Positions 44,869-54,280 of a DNA stretch of 64,000 nt are shown here, piece after piece (positions within the stretch are counted from its first letter, which is position 1; each line of letters begins with the position of its first letter). The notes below the pieces were generated by a model. It saw nothing but the letters and a program-made list of their open reading frames with translations, ran no database searches and had not been told where the DNA came from. Location: NCBI GenBank assembly GCA_963783835.1, contig CAWAOX010000018.1, forward strand, positions 158,025 to 222,024, in the 5' to 3' direction. This DNA is from CAIQPS01 sp963783835 (GTDB taxonomy: Bacteria > Actinomycetota > Thermoleophilia > RBG-16-64-13). The translations under genes and the position numbers were made by a program.

Positions 44869-46359
44869 ATGAGCAGCGGGGGAAAAGAGCCGAAAGACCG
44901 AGAAGGCGCGACCGGCGCAACGCCGGGACCCGTCATCAGCCGGAGGGAGTTCCTCAAGGTCGCGGGGATAGCTGGCGCCGCGATTGGTGTCGGCGCGGGG
45001 CTGGGCGGGTTGCTGGCCGCCTGCGGTAATGAGACGACCACCACGACCGGGGCGCCGACCACCGGGGCGCCGACCACCCAGGCGACCACGGCTACGACGG
45101 CGGCGGCCAGCACCACCACCGTCAGTGCTGCCGCCGAGATGGGCCGGGAGATTAAGATCGGTGTCGTGATGCCCAAGACCGGCCCGCTGGCGGCCTTCGG
45201 CCCGGCGGACGAGTGGGGCGCCAGTCTGGCGTCCGAAGTGATAGGGGACGGGATGGTCCTTGGGGACGCCAAGAAGCACCCGGTCACCTTCGTGCTGAGA
45301 GACTGTCAATCCGACTCCAACAGAGCCGCCCAGATAGCGGGCGATCTTATCCAGAACGACAAGGTGGACATACTCCTGGGCTCGGTGACTCCCGATGTCA
45401 CAAACCCGGCTGCGGATCAGGCCGAGGCCATGGGGACGCCTTTCATGACCAGCTATGCTCCCTGGCAGGCGTTCATATTCGGGCGGGGCGCCGATCTGAC
45501 CAAGACGTTCAAGTGGACGTATGCTCATTCGATGGGCACCGAGCAGATGGGCTATAGCATCATCGGGGCCGTAGATCAGATCCCCAACAACAAGATGGTC
45601 GCACTTATCACCATGAACAACCCGGACGGCAATGCCTGGCTGGACGACAAATACGGCACCCCGGTGGCCTTGCGAAAGTACGGCTATGAACTGGCCGCCT
45701 CCACCCAGTTCAATCTAGGCTCCGAGGACTTCACCAAGGAGATCGCCACTTTCAAGAAGGCGGGCGTCGACGTGCTGATCGCCGCAATGCAACCGCCGGA
45801 TTTCACCAATTTCTGGAAGCAATCGATGCAGCAGGGGTTCACTCCTAAGATACCGAGCGGAGGGCTGGGCATCACGATGCCTCCGGGCGTGGCTGGCATC
45901 GGCCCGCAAGCAGTCGGCCTGATCATCGAGCACGGCTGGACTCGGGACTATCCCTACATCGATCCTCTCACCGGGATGAATTGCCCGCAGTTGGCGGCGA
46001 GATGGGAGAAGGACACCGGCCTCCAAGAGCAATTGTCCATCGGCTTCCTGGACAAGTTCGCGTGGACGGTAGATGTGCTCAAGCGCACCAAGAACCTGGA
46101 CGACAAAGAGTCGATCGTCGAGGCCATCAAGACCACCAAGATGGACGGCATAACCGGTCCCATCGATTTCACTGCCCCGATCGACGCCGATCCAACTGCG
46201 ACGGACAGCTTCCGGCCGCATCCGAACGTGTCCAAGCCCGTGTGGACCGGTGCGCAATGGATCAAAGGGACGACGTGGCCTATCGACGCGGTGACCGTGA
46301 ATAACGTATTGGCTCCGGCGGTGCCGACGGTGCCGACAGTCCCGTACGTGTACGCATGA
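44869..46359 (+). CDS. Tat-type lipoprotein, branched-chain amino acid-type ABC binding protein (2)
   Basis: A 496-residue LivJ-class binding protein. It has twin Arg at 25-26 (SRREFL), a lipobox ending at Cys52 (LLAACG) and a Thr/Ala linker with repeated GAPTT. The mature part starts EIKIGVVMPKTGPLAAFG and has DCQSDSNRAAQIAGDLI. The ATG at 44869 has AAAGGAG upstream; an ATG at 44833 is in frame. As with the protein at 34828, no Liv permease or ATPase is present nearby. It precedes the CoxM/S/L genes, so its ligand is probably their substrate. Confidence 0.88.
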   Translation: MSSGGKEPKDREGATGATPGPVISRREFLKVAGIAGAAIGVGAGLGGLLAACGNETTTTTGAPTTGAPTTQATTATTAAASTTTVSAAAEMGREIKIGVVMPKTGPLAAFGPADEWGASLASEVIGDGMVLGDAKKHPVTFVLRDCQSDSNRAAQIAGDLIQNDKVDILLGSVTPDVTNPAADQAEAMGTPFMTSYAPWQAFIFGRGADLTKTFKWTYAHSMGTEQMGYSIIGAVDQIPNNKMVALITMNNPDGNAWLDDKYGTPVALRKYGYELAASTQFNLGSEDFTKEIATFKKAGVDVLIAAMQPPDFTNFWKQSMQQGFTPKIPSGGLGITMPPGVAGIGPQAVGLIIEHGWTRDYPYIDPLTGMNCPQLAARWEKDTGLQEQLSIGFLDKFAWTVDVLKRTKNLDDKESIVEAIKTTKMDGITGPIDFTAPIDADPTATDSFRPHPNVSKPVWTGAQWIKGTTWPIDAVTVNNVLAPAVPTVPTVPYVYA

Positions 46360-46368
46360 AACTAGATA

Positions 46369-46471
46369 GGACCGGGTGCCGCCCAGCAGGTGCCCGGTCC
46401 CAGGCGCAAGGCAGGTAGTCGACCCCCTGTGTAGGGGCCGCCCCCAGTCCAGCGGGGCTGCGGGGCGGCCC
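46369..46471 (+). repeat. Two strong hairpins between the second binding-protein gene and coxM
   Basis: GGACCGGG (46369-46376) pairs with CCCGGTCC (46393-46400), and GGGCCGCCCC (46435-46444) pairs with GGGGCGGCCC (46462-46471). No T-run follows either. They may protect the binding-protein mRNA and reduce read-through into the hydroxylase genes. Confidence 0.6.
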
Positions 46472-46503
46472 AAGACATCCGAGAGCGGGTCACCGAAAGA
46501 AGG

Positions 46504-47391
46504 ATGGAGCGTATGCACCGAGTTCTCTTGCCCTTTGAGTTCGCCGAGCCCACGAGCGTGGCCGAGGTCATCGAACTCGTGGACGGCGAGAAGGCCAGAC
46601 CGCTAGCCGGAGGCGTCGATCTTGTCCTCAAGATGCGGCTGCGCCAAGTCGTCCCGGAGAGGGTGGTCAGCCTGCAGAAAGTGCCCGGCCTGGACTACGT
46701 GCAGGCGGATGGCTATACGCTCAGATTCGGCGCTCTAGCCACGCTCAGGCAGATTGAGCGGGCACCGGAGGTCAAGGACCGGTGGCCCCTCCTGGCCGAA
46801 GCCATCGGTTGCATCGTGTCCGTGCAGACCAAGGTGATGGGCACGGCGGTCGGCAACCTGTGTGTCGGCACCCCGGCGTCCGACGTGGCCCCGGCCCTCT
46901 ACGCCCTCGGCGCCCGGGTGAAGATCGCCGGCAGGCAGGGGGTGCGGGAGATCCCCATCGAGGAGTTCTTCGTGGACGCCGGGAAGACCGCGGTCGGGCG
47001 TAACGAGATCGTGACAGAGATCGTGGTGCCGGTCCCGCCTTTGGGGAGCGCCGGCGCTTTCCTCAAGCTCTCCAAGACCTCCGAAGATATCGCCAAAGTG
47101 AACGCCGCCGTCATGGTGTCCGTTTCCGGCGACACCTGCACTTCGGCTCGGATCGCCCTTGGCTCGGTGGCGCCGACCCCGGTGAGGGCGGTGGAAGCGG
47201 AGCAAGTGCTGCAAGGACGGCCTTTGAGCGCGAAAGCTATCGCGGAGGCAGCCGAAGCGGCCTGCGAAGCGGTCGCTCCGATATCCGACGTGCGCTCCAC
47301 CGCGGCCTACCGCAACGAGATGGTGCGGGTGCTGGTCCGGGACGCGCTGGTCAGGGCGGTCTCGCGAGTCCCAGCTGCAAAGGAGGGATGA
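46504..47391 (+). CDS. Molybdenum hydroxylase FAD-binding subunit (CoxM/XdhB type)
   Basis: A 295-residue FAD subunit of the xanthine dehydrogenase / CO dehydrogenase family. It has ARPLAGGVDLVLKMRL in the FAD domain, TAVGNLCVGTPASDVAPAL matching the GGNIxxASPxSD-type site, and a C-terminal CO_deh_flav_C domain with TSARIALGSVAPTP. It passes electrons from the 2Fe-2S subunit to an acceptor. The ATG at 46504 is followed by a second in-frame ATG at 46513. The 3' end overlaps the FeS subunit gene by ATGA. Confidence 0.9.
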   Translation: MERMHRVLLPFEFAEPTSVAEVIELVDGEKARPLAGGVDLVLKMRLRQVVPERVVSLQKVPGLDYVQADGYTLRFGALATLRQIERAPEVKDRWPLLAEAIGCIVSVQTKVMGTAVGNLCVGTPASDVAPALYALGARVKIAGRQGVREIPIEEFFVDAGKTAVGRNEIVTEIVVPVPPLGSAGAFLKLSKTSEDIAKVNAAVMVSVSGDTCTSARIALGSVAPTPVRAVEAEQVLQGRPLSAKAIAEAAEAACEAVAPISDVRSTAAYRNEMVRVLVRDALVRAVSRVPAAKEG

Positions 47392-47876
47392 TGGCCAAGG
47401 AGATAGCGACCTTTCTCGTCAACGGCGGGGAGTACGAAGTCATCATCGAGCCCCACGTGCTCCTCATCGATGTGCTCCGGGACAAGCTCGGGCTCACCGG
47501 GACCAAATACGCCTGCGGCGCCGGTGACTGCGGCGCCTGCACCGTCCTCATCGACGGCAGACCTTCGTTCTCGTGCCTCACGCTGGCGGTCACAGCCAAA
47601 GGCAAGAGCATCTTTACCATCGAGGGCCTGGCGGAAGGAAATGAACTCCATCCTATCCAGCAGGCTTTCGTGGATAAGGGAGCCATCCAGTGTGGCTTCT
47701 GCACGCCGGGCATGATCCTCTCGGCCAAGGCGCTGCTGGATGAGAACCCCGAGCCCACCCGGGAGGAGATAAAGAGCGCTCTTGCCGGCAACCTATGCCG
47801 CTGCACCGGTTATGTGAAGATCCTGGACGCCGTTGAGTCTGCAGCCGCCGGCCTGAGGAACGGAGGGCAACGATGA
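47388..47876 (+). CDS. Molybdenum hydroxylase 2Fe-2S subunit (CoxS/XdhC type)
   Basis: A 162-residue protein with two [2Fe-2S] sites. Cys42, 47, 50 and 62 (CGAGDCGACTVLI, then SFSC) form the plant-ferredoxin-like site, and CGFCTPGM plus CRCTGY form the four-helix site. It links the Mo centre to FAD. The start and end both overlap the neighbouring subunit genes by four bases. Confidence 0.95.
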   Translation: MMAKEIATFLVNGGEYEVIIEPHVLLIDVLRDKLGLTGTKYACGAGDCGACTVLIDGRPSFSCLTLAVTAKGKSIFTIEGLAEGNELHPIQQAFVDKGAIQCGFCTPGMILSAKALLDENPEPTREEIKSALAGNLCRCTGYVKILDAVESAAAGLRNGGQR

Positions 47877-50185
47877 CCATGAATACGTTCTCCTGCGTCG
47901 GCAAGCCGCTTACCCGGCCAGATGTTGCTGCCAAGGCTACTGGTGCAGCCGAATACGGAGCCGACGTCACGCTTCCGGGCATGCTGATCGGCAGGATCCT
48001 CACTAGCCCATACGCTCATGCCAACGTTGTCAAGATCGACACCTCGAGGGCGAGAGCTCTTCCCGGGGTGGCCGCGGTAATAACCCACGAAGACGTCCCC
48101 AAGAGAAGCTTCACCCGCTCGGTCATGGCCGAGGGCCTGCCCCCGTTCGCCTATGAGGGCGAGAATCAGGATCAGTACATCCTCTCCGACAAGGCCCGGT
48201 ACGTCGGCGACTGGATCGCCGCGGTGGCCGCCGTCGATGTGTACACGGCTGAGCGGGCCCTCGACCTCATCGAGGTCGAATACGAGCCGCTTCCCGCCGT
48301 CTTCGACCCGGCAGAAGCCCTCGAGCCGGGTGCTCCCACCGTCCACGAACGCTGGAGGGACAACGTCGCCGGGGTCATCGAGCACTCGTTCAACCGGGGC
48401 GACCTGGACAAGGCCTTGGCCGAGTCCGAATACGTGGTCGAGTTCTCCGGCCGCAATTCCCGGCAGAAACAGGCTCATATGGAGCCGGACGTGGCGGTAG
48501 CGCGCTGGGACGAACGCGGCCGAGTGACGATCTGGTCGCCGAACCAGAACGCTCACCTCGCCAAGAGGACCATGGCACGGAGGATCTTCGGCATCGGCGA
48601 GGGGGACGTCCGCTGGATCACCACGACCGTGGGCGGAGGGTTCGGGGCTAGGCTCAGTCTTGGAGTCGAGCCGCTCGCCGCGCTACTCGCCAAGGTGACC
48701 GGCAAACCGGTGAAGGTGATCATCACCCGGGAAGAGGACTTCAGTGGCTGGAGCAGCCGTACGGAGCAGCGTCAGACCATCCGACTCGGCGTCACCAAAG
48801 ATTGCATCATCACAGCCATCGAGCAGAGGATCGTCTCCGACGCCGGCGCCTACTTCTCCCACAGCGGCACTATCAGTGCCGTCAACATGCAGGGGACGTT
48901 GGGAGTGATGCGTGCGCCCGTGATATACGGCAAGGCAACGATCGTCTACACCAACAACCCCACCTCGAGCGGCATGCGGGGATACGGCAACCCGGAGGGG
49001 TCCTTCATCCTGCAGCAGGCTATCGACATGGCCGCCGAGAAGTGCGGGATGGACCCCCTCGAGTTCCGCCTGAGGAACGCCAGGGGGGTGGGTGAGCCCA
49101 GCATGTGGGAGCCCCAGATCCTGACGAGTTGCGCTCTTCCTGAGTGCATCACCCGGGGCGCCGAGGCCATCGGCTGGAAGGACAAGTGGTTGGGGTGGGG
49201 CCGAAAGAAGGAGGGCCGCTACCGGCGCGGAGTGGGCATGTCCATCATGACCCACGCAAGCGGCGCGGGTGGCTTCCTCCTGGAACACTCGACCGCCTCC
49301 ATCAAGTTGAACGAGGACGGCTCGGCCCAGCTTGCGGTCAGCCCCTGTGAGATGGGCCAGGGCATCCTCGGCGCCCTCTCGCAGATCGCCGCCGAAGGGA
49401 TGGGTCTCCGCTACGAAGACATCCACGTGGTGACCGGGGATACCGACGTCACTCTCTTCGATATCGGCACCCACGCCAGCCGCTCCACCTACGCCATCGG
49501 CAACGCCGTCCTCGACGCGGGTCGCCAGATCAAGGCCATCGTCCTCGAGCGGGCGGCCGCAAGGCTGGAGGCTGCGCCTGAAGCCCTCGACATCAGAGAA
49601 GGCCGAGTCTACGCGAATGACGATGCCGCGAAAGGCCTGAGCGTGGCCGAGATAGCGAGCGAGGGCATCTACGACTACGGCTTAGACGCGCGGCACATCC
49701 AGGCGACCGGCAAGCACCAGAGCCTCACCCACTGCCCCAACTTCCAGGCGGGTTTTGCCGAGATCGAGGTCGATCTCGAGACCGGGGTGATAAAGGTGCT
49801 CAAGTTCGTGGTCGCCCACGACATCGGCCGGGCCATCAACCCGCTCACGGTGGAGTCCTGTCTTGAAGGGGGCGCCTATCAGGGCTTGGGCTATGCGTTG
49901 ACCGAGGACCTCCTTATAGACGGCAAGACCGGCAAGGTGCTCACCGACAGCTTCGCGACCTACAAGATGCTCTCCACCCTGGATATGCCGCCAGTAGAAG
50001 TCATCCTCGTAGAAGAACCCGATCCGACCGGGCCCTTCGGAGCCAAGGGCGTGGGCGAGACCGGAATCACTAACGTGGCGCCCTCGATTGCGAACGCTCT
50101 GTACGACGCGGTCGGTGTACGGATCCATTCGCTTCCGATGACCCCAGAAAAGGTTCTGGAAGCGCTAAAGACGAAACAGGCTTAG
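47873..50185 (+). CDS. Molybdenum hydroxylase large subunit (xanthine dehydrogenase family)
   Basis: A 770-residue Mo-cytosine-dinucleotide-type catalytic subunit. It has the N-terminal Ald_Xan_dh domain (YGADVTLPGMLIGRILTSPYA, given in part as LPGMLIGRILTSPYAHANV), VGGGFGARL, SSGMRGYGNPEGSF in the active-site loop and GAKGVGETGITNVAPSI with the catalytic Glu near the end. The loop lacks the AYXCSFR motif of form I CO dehydrogenase, so CO is not the substrate. The family hydroxylates C-H bonds next to N in heterocycles (nicotinate, quinoline, purine) or aldehydes. It overlaps the FeS gene by ATGA. Confidence 0.92.
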   Translation: MTMNTFSCVGKPLTRPDVAAKATGAAEYGADVTLPGMLIGRILTSPYAHANVVKIDTSRARALPGVAAVITHEDVPKRSFTRSVMAEGLPPFAYEGENQDQYILSDKARYVGDWIAAVAAVDVYTAERALDLIEVEYEPLPAVFDPAEALEPGAPTVHERWRDNVAGVIEHSFNRGDLDKALAESEYVVEFSGRNSRQKQAHMEPDVAVARWDERGRVTIWSPNQNAHLAKRTMARRIFGIGEGDVRWITTTVGGGFGARLSLGVEPLAALLAKVTGKPVKVIITREEDFSGWSSRTEQRQTIRLGVTKDCIITAIEQRIVSDAGAYFSHSGTISAVNMQGTLGVMRAPVIYGKATIVYTNNPTSSGMRGYGNPEGSFILQQAIDMAAEKCGMDPLEFRLRNARGVGEPSMWEPQILTSCALPECITRGAEAIGWKDKWLGWGRKKEGRYRRGVGMSIMTHASGAGGFLLEHSTASIKLNEDGSAQLAVSPCEMGQGILGALSQIAAEGMGLRYEDIHVVTGDTDVTLFDIGTHASRSTYAIGNAVLDAGRQIKAIVLERAAARLEAAPEALDIREGRVYANDDAAKGLSVAEIASEGIYDYGLDARHIQATGKHQSLTHCPNFQAGFAEIEVDLETGVIKVLKFVVAHDIGRAINPLTVESCLEGGAYQGLGYALTEDLLIDGKTGKVLTDSFATYKMLSTLDMPPVEVILVEEPDPTGPFGAKGVGETGITNVAPSIANALYDAVGVRIHSLPMTPEKVLEALKTKQA

Positions 50186-50198
50186 GAGAGGAGCTCTC

Positions 50199-50993
50199 AT
50201 GAGGATGATCGACCCCCATCTGCACTTGGACCGCATGAAGGGCAAAGACGTCGAGACCCTCTCTATCGCGGGAGTCGAGGCGGCGGTGCTGCCGACACCC
50301 CATCTTCTGCAGTGGATGGTCTCGGCGGAGACGCTCTTTCGGATGTGGCGCATGTTCTTGGACTTCGAGGTCAAGCACTCCGAATCGCTTGGTATCAAGG
50401 TCTTTGTGACCCTGGGCGTCCCTTTCTACGGACTGGATACGGAATCCGTGGCCGAGGCCCTGGTCGAGCTGCCCAAGTATCTGAGCCATCCCTCCGTCGT
50501 GGGTCTCGGGGAGATAGGCATGGACGCCGGCATAGCCGACGAGGAGAAGATCTTCCGGAGACAACTGGCCATCGCCAAGGAGCATGACAAGCCAGTGATT
50601 GTGCACACCCCGACTCCGTTGGAGCCACAAGCCACGGACGTCTTCCGCCAAATAGTCAAAGTGGTCGAGAGCGAGCACTTCCCCATGGATCGGGTGGTAT
50701 TCGATCACACTGGGATCCAGACCCTGAAGGAACGCCTCAATACGGGAGCTATGGTCGGACTGAGCCTCTGCTACGACAAACTCCGGCCGGAAGACGCAGC
50801 CGAGGTGGTTGCCGAGTACGAGGATTACCGGCCACAACTGCTGGTCAATTCGGAATTCGGCTACAGCGGGGAAGGGTACTACTCGGTACCGCGGGCGGTG
50901 CTCTCTATGCGGAGACTGGGACTCAAGAGGGATGTCATCGAAGGCGTCACCTGGGATAACCCGCGTAGGTTCTTTGGTCTGAACGTGGATTAG
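50199..50993 (+). CDS. TatD-like amidohydrolase (paralogue 2)
   Basis: A 264-residue copy of the enzyme at 38006, with the same motifs: IDPHLHLDRMKGKD, VVGLGEIGMDAGI, VIVHTPTP, VFDHTGIQ and VNSEFGYSGEG. It starts 14 bases after coxL with AGGAGAGGA upstream, so it belongs to the hydroxylase operon. This gives the best hint of its role: acting on a product of the molybdenum hydroxylase. Confidence 0.87.
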   Translation: MRMIDPHLHLDRMKGKDVETLSIAGVEAAVLPTPHLLQWMVSAETLFRMWRMFLDFEVKHSESLGIKVFVTLGVPFYGLDTESVAEALVELPKYLSHPSVVGLGEIGMDAGIADEEKIFRRQLAIAKEHDKPVIVHTPTPLEPQATDVFRQIVKVVESEHFPMDRVVFDHTGIQTLKERLNTGAMVGLSLCYDKLRPEDAAEVVAEYEDYRPQLLVNSEFGYSGEGYYSVPRAVLSMRRLGLKRDVIEGVTWDNPRRFFGLNVD

Positions 50994-51076
50994 GGACGGG
51001 AGGCCCTCCGCTGAGAGCTTGAGCGTGGTGGTGTACCATGACCGCGAATACGGATGAATCGAGAGTTGAGCTGTAG

Positions 51077-51166
51077 ATGATACAAAGTCTAGTCAAGGGG
51101 CTGATGGTTCTATCGCTCTTCGACAAGGTTCGGTCGGAGTGGACCTTGGTACGCCATCAAGTCTGA
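51077..51166 (+). pseudogene. 5' fragment of an IclR-family regulator gene
   Basis: IQSLVKGLMVLSLFDKVRSEW plus TL is nearly the start of the regulator at 33262, read here in pieces: MIQSLVKGL, MVLSLFDKV, RSEWTL. The match breaks at about 51149 inside the first wing helix, and the frame closes at 51166. The rest of the gene has been lost. Confidence 0.82.
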
Positions 51167-51418
51167 GTTACGCCGAAGAACATGGCGCTCTCCCGCGTGA
51201 ACGAGGGAGTCCCGAAGGGACACGGGAATTCGTCGAAACAGCTTGACAGCCTGTGACACCCGGCGTTGGGCGGTTCGTTGGAAGAATGTTGGGAGCGCCG
51301 GGGACGAGTGAGCCGCCCTTCTCGCGGCGCAAGAGCCCGTCACCGCACAAGATGGCCCAAGTGCCGCTCATCAACCGAAGGTCGCAGGCCACCTTCTTTC
51401 TCGTCCCAGCTCCCCCTA
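51167..51418. other. Junction region without a recognisable gene
   Basis: About 250 bases between the IclR fragment and the decayed phage genes. No conserved coding signal on either strand; likely phage or IS debris. Confidence 0.45.
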
Positions 51419-53034
51419 CTAGAACCGCATGTTCAGTATCCCAGCCGTGCGGGGACGGTGACGGGCAGGCCCGGTCGGCGGCAGGGCGGTCGAGCGCCGA
51501 CAGTAGAAGGCGATGCCGTAGGAAAGGGCATCGGCGGTGTGTTCGGCCTCGTTGTGCTCAAGGTCGGTCTCCTTCGTCACCCTACCTTCTGCGTCGGTGG
51601 GCCACTTGGCTTCTTCCAGGTCACGGGCGAAGTCCTCGAGATCTGCCCGATAGGCGAATCGCCCCCTTCTGTTCTGGCCGATGTCCCGCTCCGCCATCAT
51701 GTCCCGGACCAGGCGAATGCGGTCAGCGAACGTTCTTCAGGTGGGCGGGGCGATGACATGGATGCCATAGCGTTCGCTCAGCTCCCCGAAAGACTGAGCG
51801 CCCGTAAGTGAGGTCCCGATTAAAGCCAGAGGGGTCTCCGGTCACCTGCAGCTTGCCGTAGCTGACCCGCCAGGTGCGCTATGAGGTCGGCGTAGGTCTC
51901 GGCCGTGGCATCGTGTCCCTTCCAGGCGTCCATCACCCGGCACTCGCTCACCCCCGGTACCTCGACGAACTGGAGAGAGCACCGCGGCCGCCGTAGTCAC
52001 CCCCGGGTCGATGCTGACCACGAACACCCCGCCCGGCTCGATGGCCAGCTCGGCGCACCCATGGCGGGCGGCGTCGAACTCGGGGAAGGCCCGGCCGGCG
52101 ATGGAGCGCTCGTAGCTGATGTCGAGCTCCTGGGCGACCTGCTCCGGGGGCATGCAGCTGGCATTGCTCGTCATACCAGGGGCTGCGCCACTCCCCACCC
52201 TCGCAGGGCTGCGAGCGCCCCGGGATGGCGTGACCCCTCCGGGGCACTGGTACTGGTCCCGTCCCTTTCACGGGGATGCTGCGCTCCAGTGGTGGCGGAC
52301 CTGCTGCAGGGTGTCGGAGCTCCCGCAGCTAGGCGAAGACGTTGCTCTGTGCCCTGCGGGGTGGAGAGGTAGATGGGGACAGCGCACCGCCTGGGCGAAG
52401 GCGGCCTGGATGGCGCAGCTGTGCTCGGTGGCGGCGGTCTCGTCCCAGAGACCGTAGAGGAAGGTGCCGCCCCGCCCGGCGTTGGGGTTGGCCGCCTCCC
52501 CGATGATGGCTGGCCTCCGAGCACCGGGTTGACGAGACTCAGGTGGCGGATCTCCAAGCGGAACGTCTCCTCGCCCGGCAGCCGTTCATACATGAAGCGG
52601 ATCTTGCCGTGGAGCGAGTCGGGGGTGGAGTTCTGCCCCCCGTCATCCACCTTCTGCTCCTTGCGGCTGATGTTGAGGGCCTGGAAGTTCCTCCAGTGCT
52701 CAGGGTGTAGAGCTCCAGCGCCATCATGAGCCAGGTGTCGCCCATCTGCCGGGACTTCTCGGTACGGATGCCGGCCGGTTCGTCCGCGGCGGGCCTTGGC
52801 CACCTCGGTCGAAGAAGATGCGGACGAAGTCCTCCTGGTAGTCGTAGAGGTCGAAGGGGAGGACCCCGCCGGGAGCGGTGGGGTCCAGGATGAGGCAGTT
52901 CGCCTCGATCCAGGCGATGCAGTGCTCGGCCTGGACCTCGAGCGGCTGGCGACTCGATGCCCGGGCCGCGCCGGGCCAGCTCCTCCCGTATGTGCCTCAA
53001 GCGTCACGTTGAGTACGAGCTTCCTAGTGTCCAT
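51419..53034 (-). pseudogene. Phage terminase large subunit, heavily frameshifted
   Basis: Read piecewise on the minus strand. Near the start is a segment with DTRKLVLNVTLEAH, then pieces resembling IEANCLILDPTAPGG, then KSRQMGDTWLMMALELY (the terminase ATPase P-loop variant), FQALNISRKEQKVDDGG, FRLEIRHLSLVNPVLGG, LDISYERSIAGRAFPEFD, VFVVSIDPGVTTAA (nuclease Asp) and HNEAEHTADALSYGI at the end. At least six frame changes separate these. The order and content are those of a TerL, now non-functional. Confidence 0.72.
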
Positions 53035-53493
53035 GCTGACGCTCCACGATCTTCTCGAGGTGGTCTAGTTCGACGATCGGAAAGAGCGGATAGGTCGATG
53101 GGGACGGCCTGGATCTGGATGGGCCCCCCGTCGGGTCCGGCGAGGCGCACGGGGGCATCGAGCCCCAGCAACTCCGACCGGAGTTTCTTGATGAGGCGCC
53201 GCTCGGTCATGAAGCGCGGATCCTTGGTGTTCTGGAACTGAAGGGCGCAGTCGCGCTCCATCTCGAAAAGATCAGCGACCTCTTTGCCCCGCAGCGCCTC
53301 GACGTCACCGAGTGCCGCTTCGCGCCAGCGGGAGACCAGGATCTTGACGTCGCGGGCGACGGTCGGTTGGCTCACCCTGAGCTGCTCGGCGATCTCCTGC
53401 TGGCGCATGCCCAGGCGGAAATACATCTCCGAGACCTTGGATCGCGGCGTTCTTCCGCCCGAAGACGAGCGGCCTGTATCTGTCCGGCGGCCA
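53004..53493 (-). pseudogene. Phage small terminase-like helix-turn-helix protein, frameshifted
   Basis: The main frame from about 53440 has RLGMRQQEIAEQLRVSQPTVARDV, a helix-turn-helix given here in part as QQEIAEQLRVSQPTVARD, then a helical region with RRLIKKLRSELLGLDAPVRL. The start (MAAGQIQAARLRAEERRD) is in another frame, with one shift near 53440. It overlaps the terminase start by about 30 bases, the usual TerS-TerL order. Confidence 0.6.
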
Positions 53494-53495
53494 TG

Positions 53496-53860
53496 TCACT
53501 CACCCCCTTCAAGAAGACGGGGGACGAGACCCATGCCCGCCAGGCGTTCCAGACTCACGGCCACATACTTGGGTTCGAGCTCCAGGGCGTAGCAGACCCT
53601 GCCCGTCTGCTCAGCCGCCACCGCGGTGGTGCCGGAACCCAGGAAGGGATCGAAGACCAGTGTCGCCCGGGCGGCTGGAGTTGAGCAGCGCCCGGCTGAA
53701 GAGTTCGACCGGCTTCATGGTGGGATGCTCCTCGGAGCGGGCCGGACGCGGGATCTGCCAGAGGTCGCTCTGGCTGCGGTCTTCGACCGGGACCAGCCGG
53801 CGTGCGCCCGTTCCTTCCAGCCGTACCAGATGGGCTCATACTGGGTGTGGTAGTCCTTGC
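53496..53860 (-). pseudogene. Phage-type DNA methyltransferase, C-terminal remnant
   Basis: Minus-strand pieces read YEPIWYGWKERAHAG, VEDRSQSDLWQIPRPARSEE, HPTMKPVELFSRALLNSS and, after another shift, LVFDPFLGSGTTAVAAEQTG and ERLAGMGLVPRLLEGGE before a stop. HPTMKPVEL and DPFLGSGTT are the hallmarks of the N6/N4 methylase class. The N-terminal half is lost at the junction with the IS481-type remnant near 53855. Confidence 0.72.
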
Positions 53861-54237
53861 GGGACGCCCTCATCGAGATCTTCCACCGCGGGGTGCTGGT
53901 GAAAGCCCATGCCCGCCGTCACCCGAAAGACGCACCGCCTCCTGTCCGCGGCCACCACATGTCCCGGTCGAAACCGCTCCCGCCAGAGCCAGCGCCCGGC
54001 GGCACACTCATGCGCATGGTCGACCCCACCGGCTGCGTGAGCTTCGCGGGAAGGAGTTATCGGATGGGGAAGCCTTTCAAGGGCCTGCAAGTCGAGGTGC
54101 GCCTCGAGAAGGACATGCTGGAGCTGTGGCTAGACGGAGAGCGGATCCGCACCCATAAAGCCACCCACGATCCGAGCAAACTCTACGGGGCCTTCGCCAA
54201 TCCCGGAGGCAGACCGCGCAAGAAGAAGGCCTCATGA
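53857..54237 (+). pseudogene. C-terminal part of a second IS481-type transposase
   Basis: A 126-residue open frame: RDALIEIFHRGVLVKAHARRH, SFAGRSYRMGKPFKGLQVEV in part as FAGRSYRMGKPFKGLQ, ERIRTHKATHDPSKLYGAFA and PGGRPRKKKAS. This is the typical C-terminal domain of one IS481 transposase group. The catalytic domain is absent; the left side joins decayed phage DNA. Confidence 0.75.
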
Positions 54238-54280
54238 AGAAATCGCCAAAACCTTCGAGACCTGAGTGACTGTAACAAGA

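Noticed and set aside
45040..45130. Repeated ACC/ACG units as a tandem-repeat element
   Set aside because: They encode the Thr-rich lipoprotein linker in frame and are explained by it.
47873..50185. Aerobic CO dehydrogenase (CoxL form I)
   Set aside because: The AYXCSFR loop is absent; the protein has SGMRGYGNPEG, as in other xanthine-dehydrogenase-family hydroxylases.
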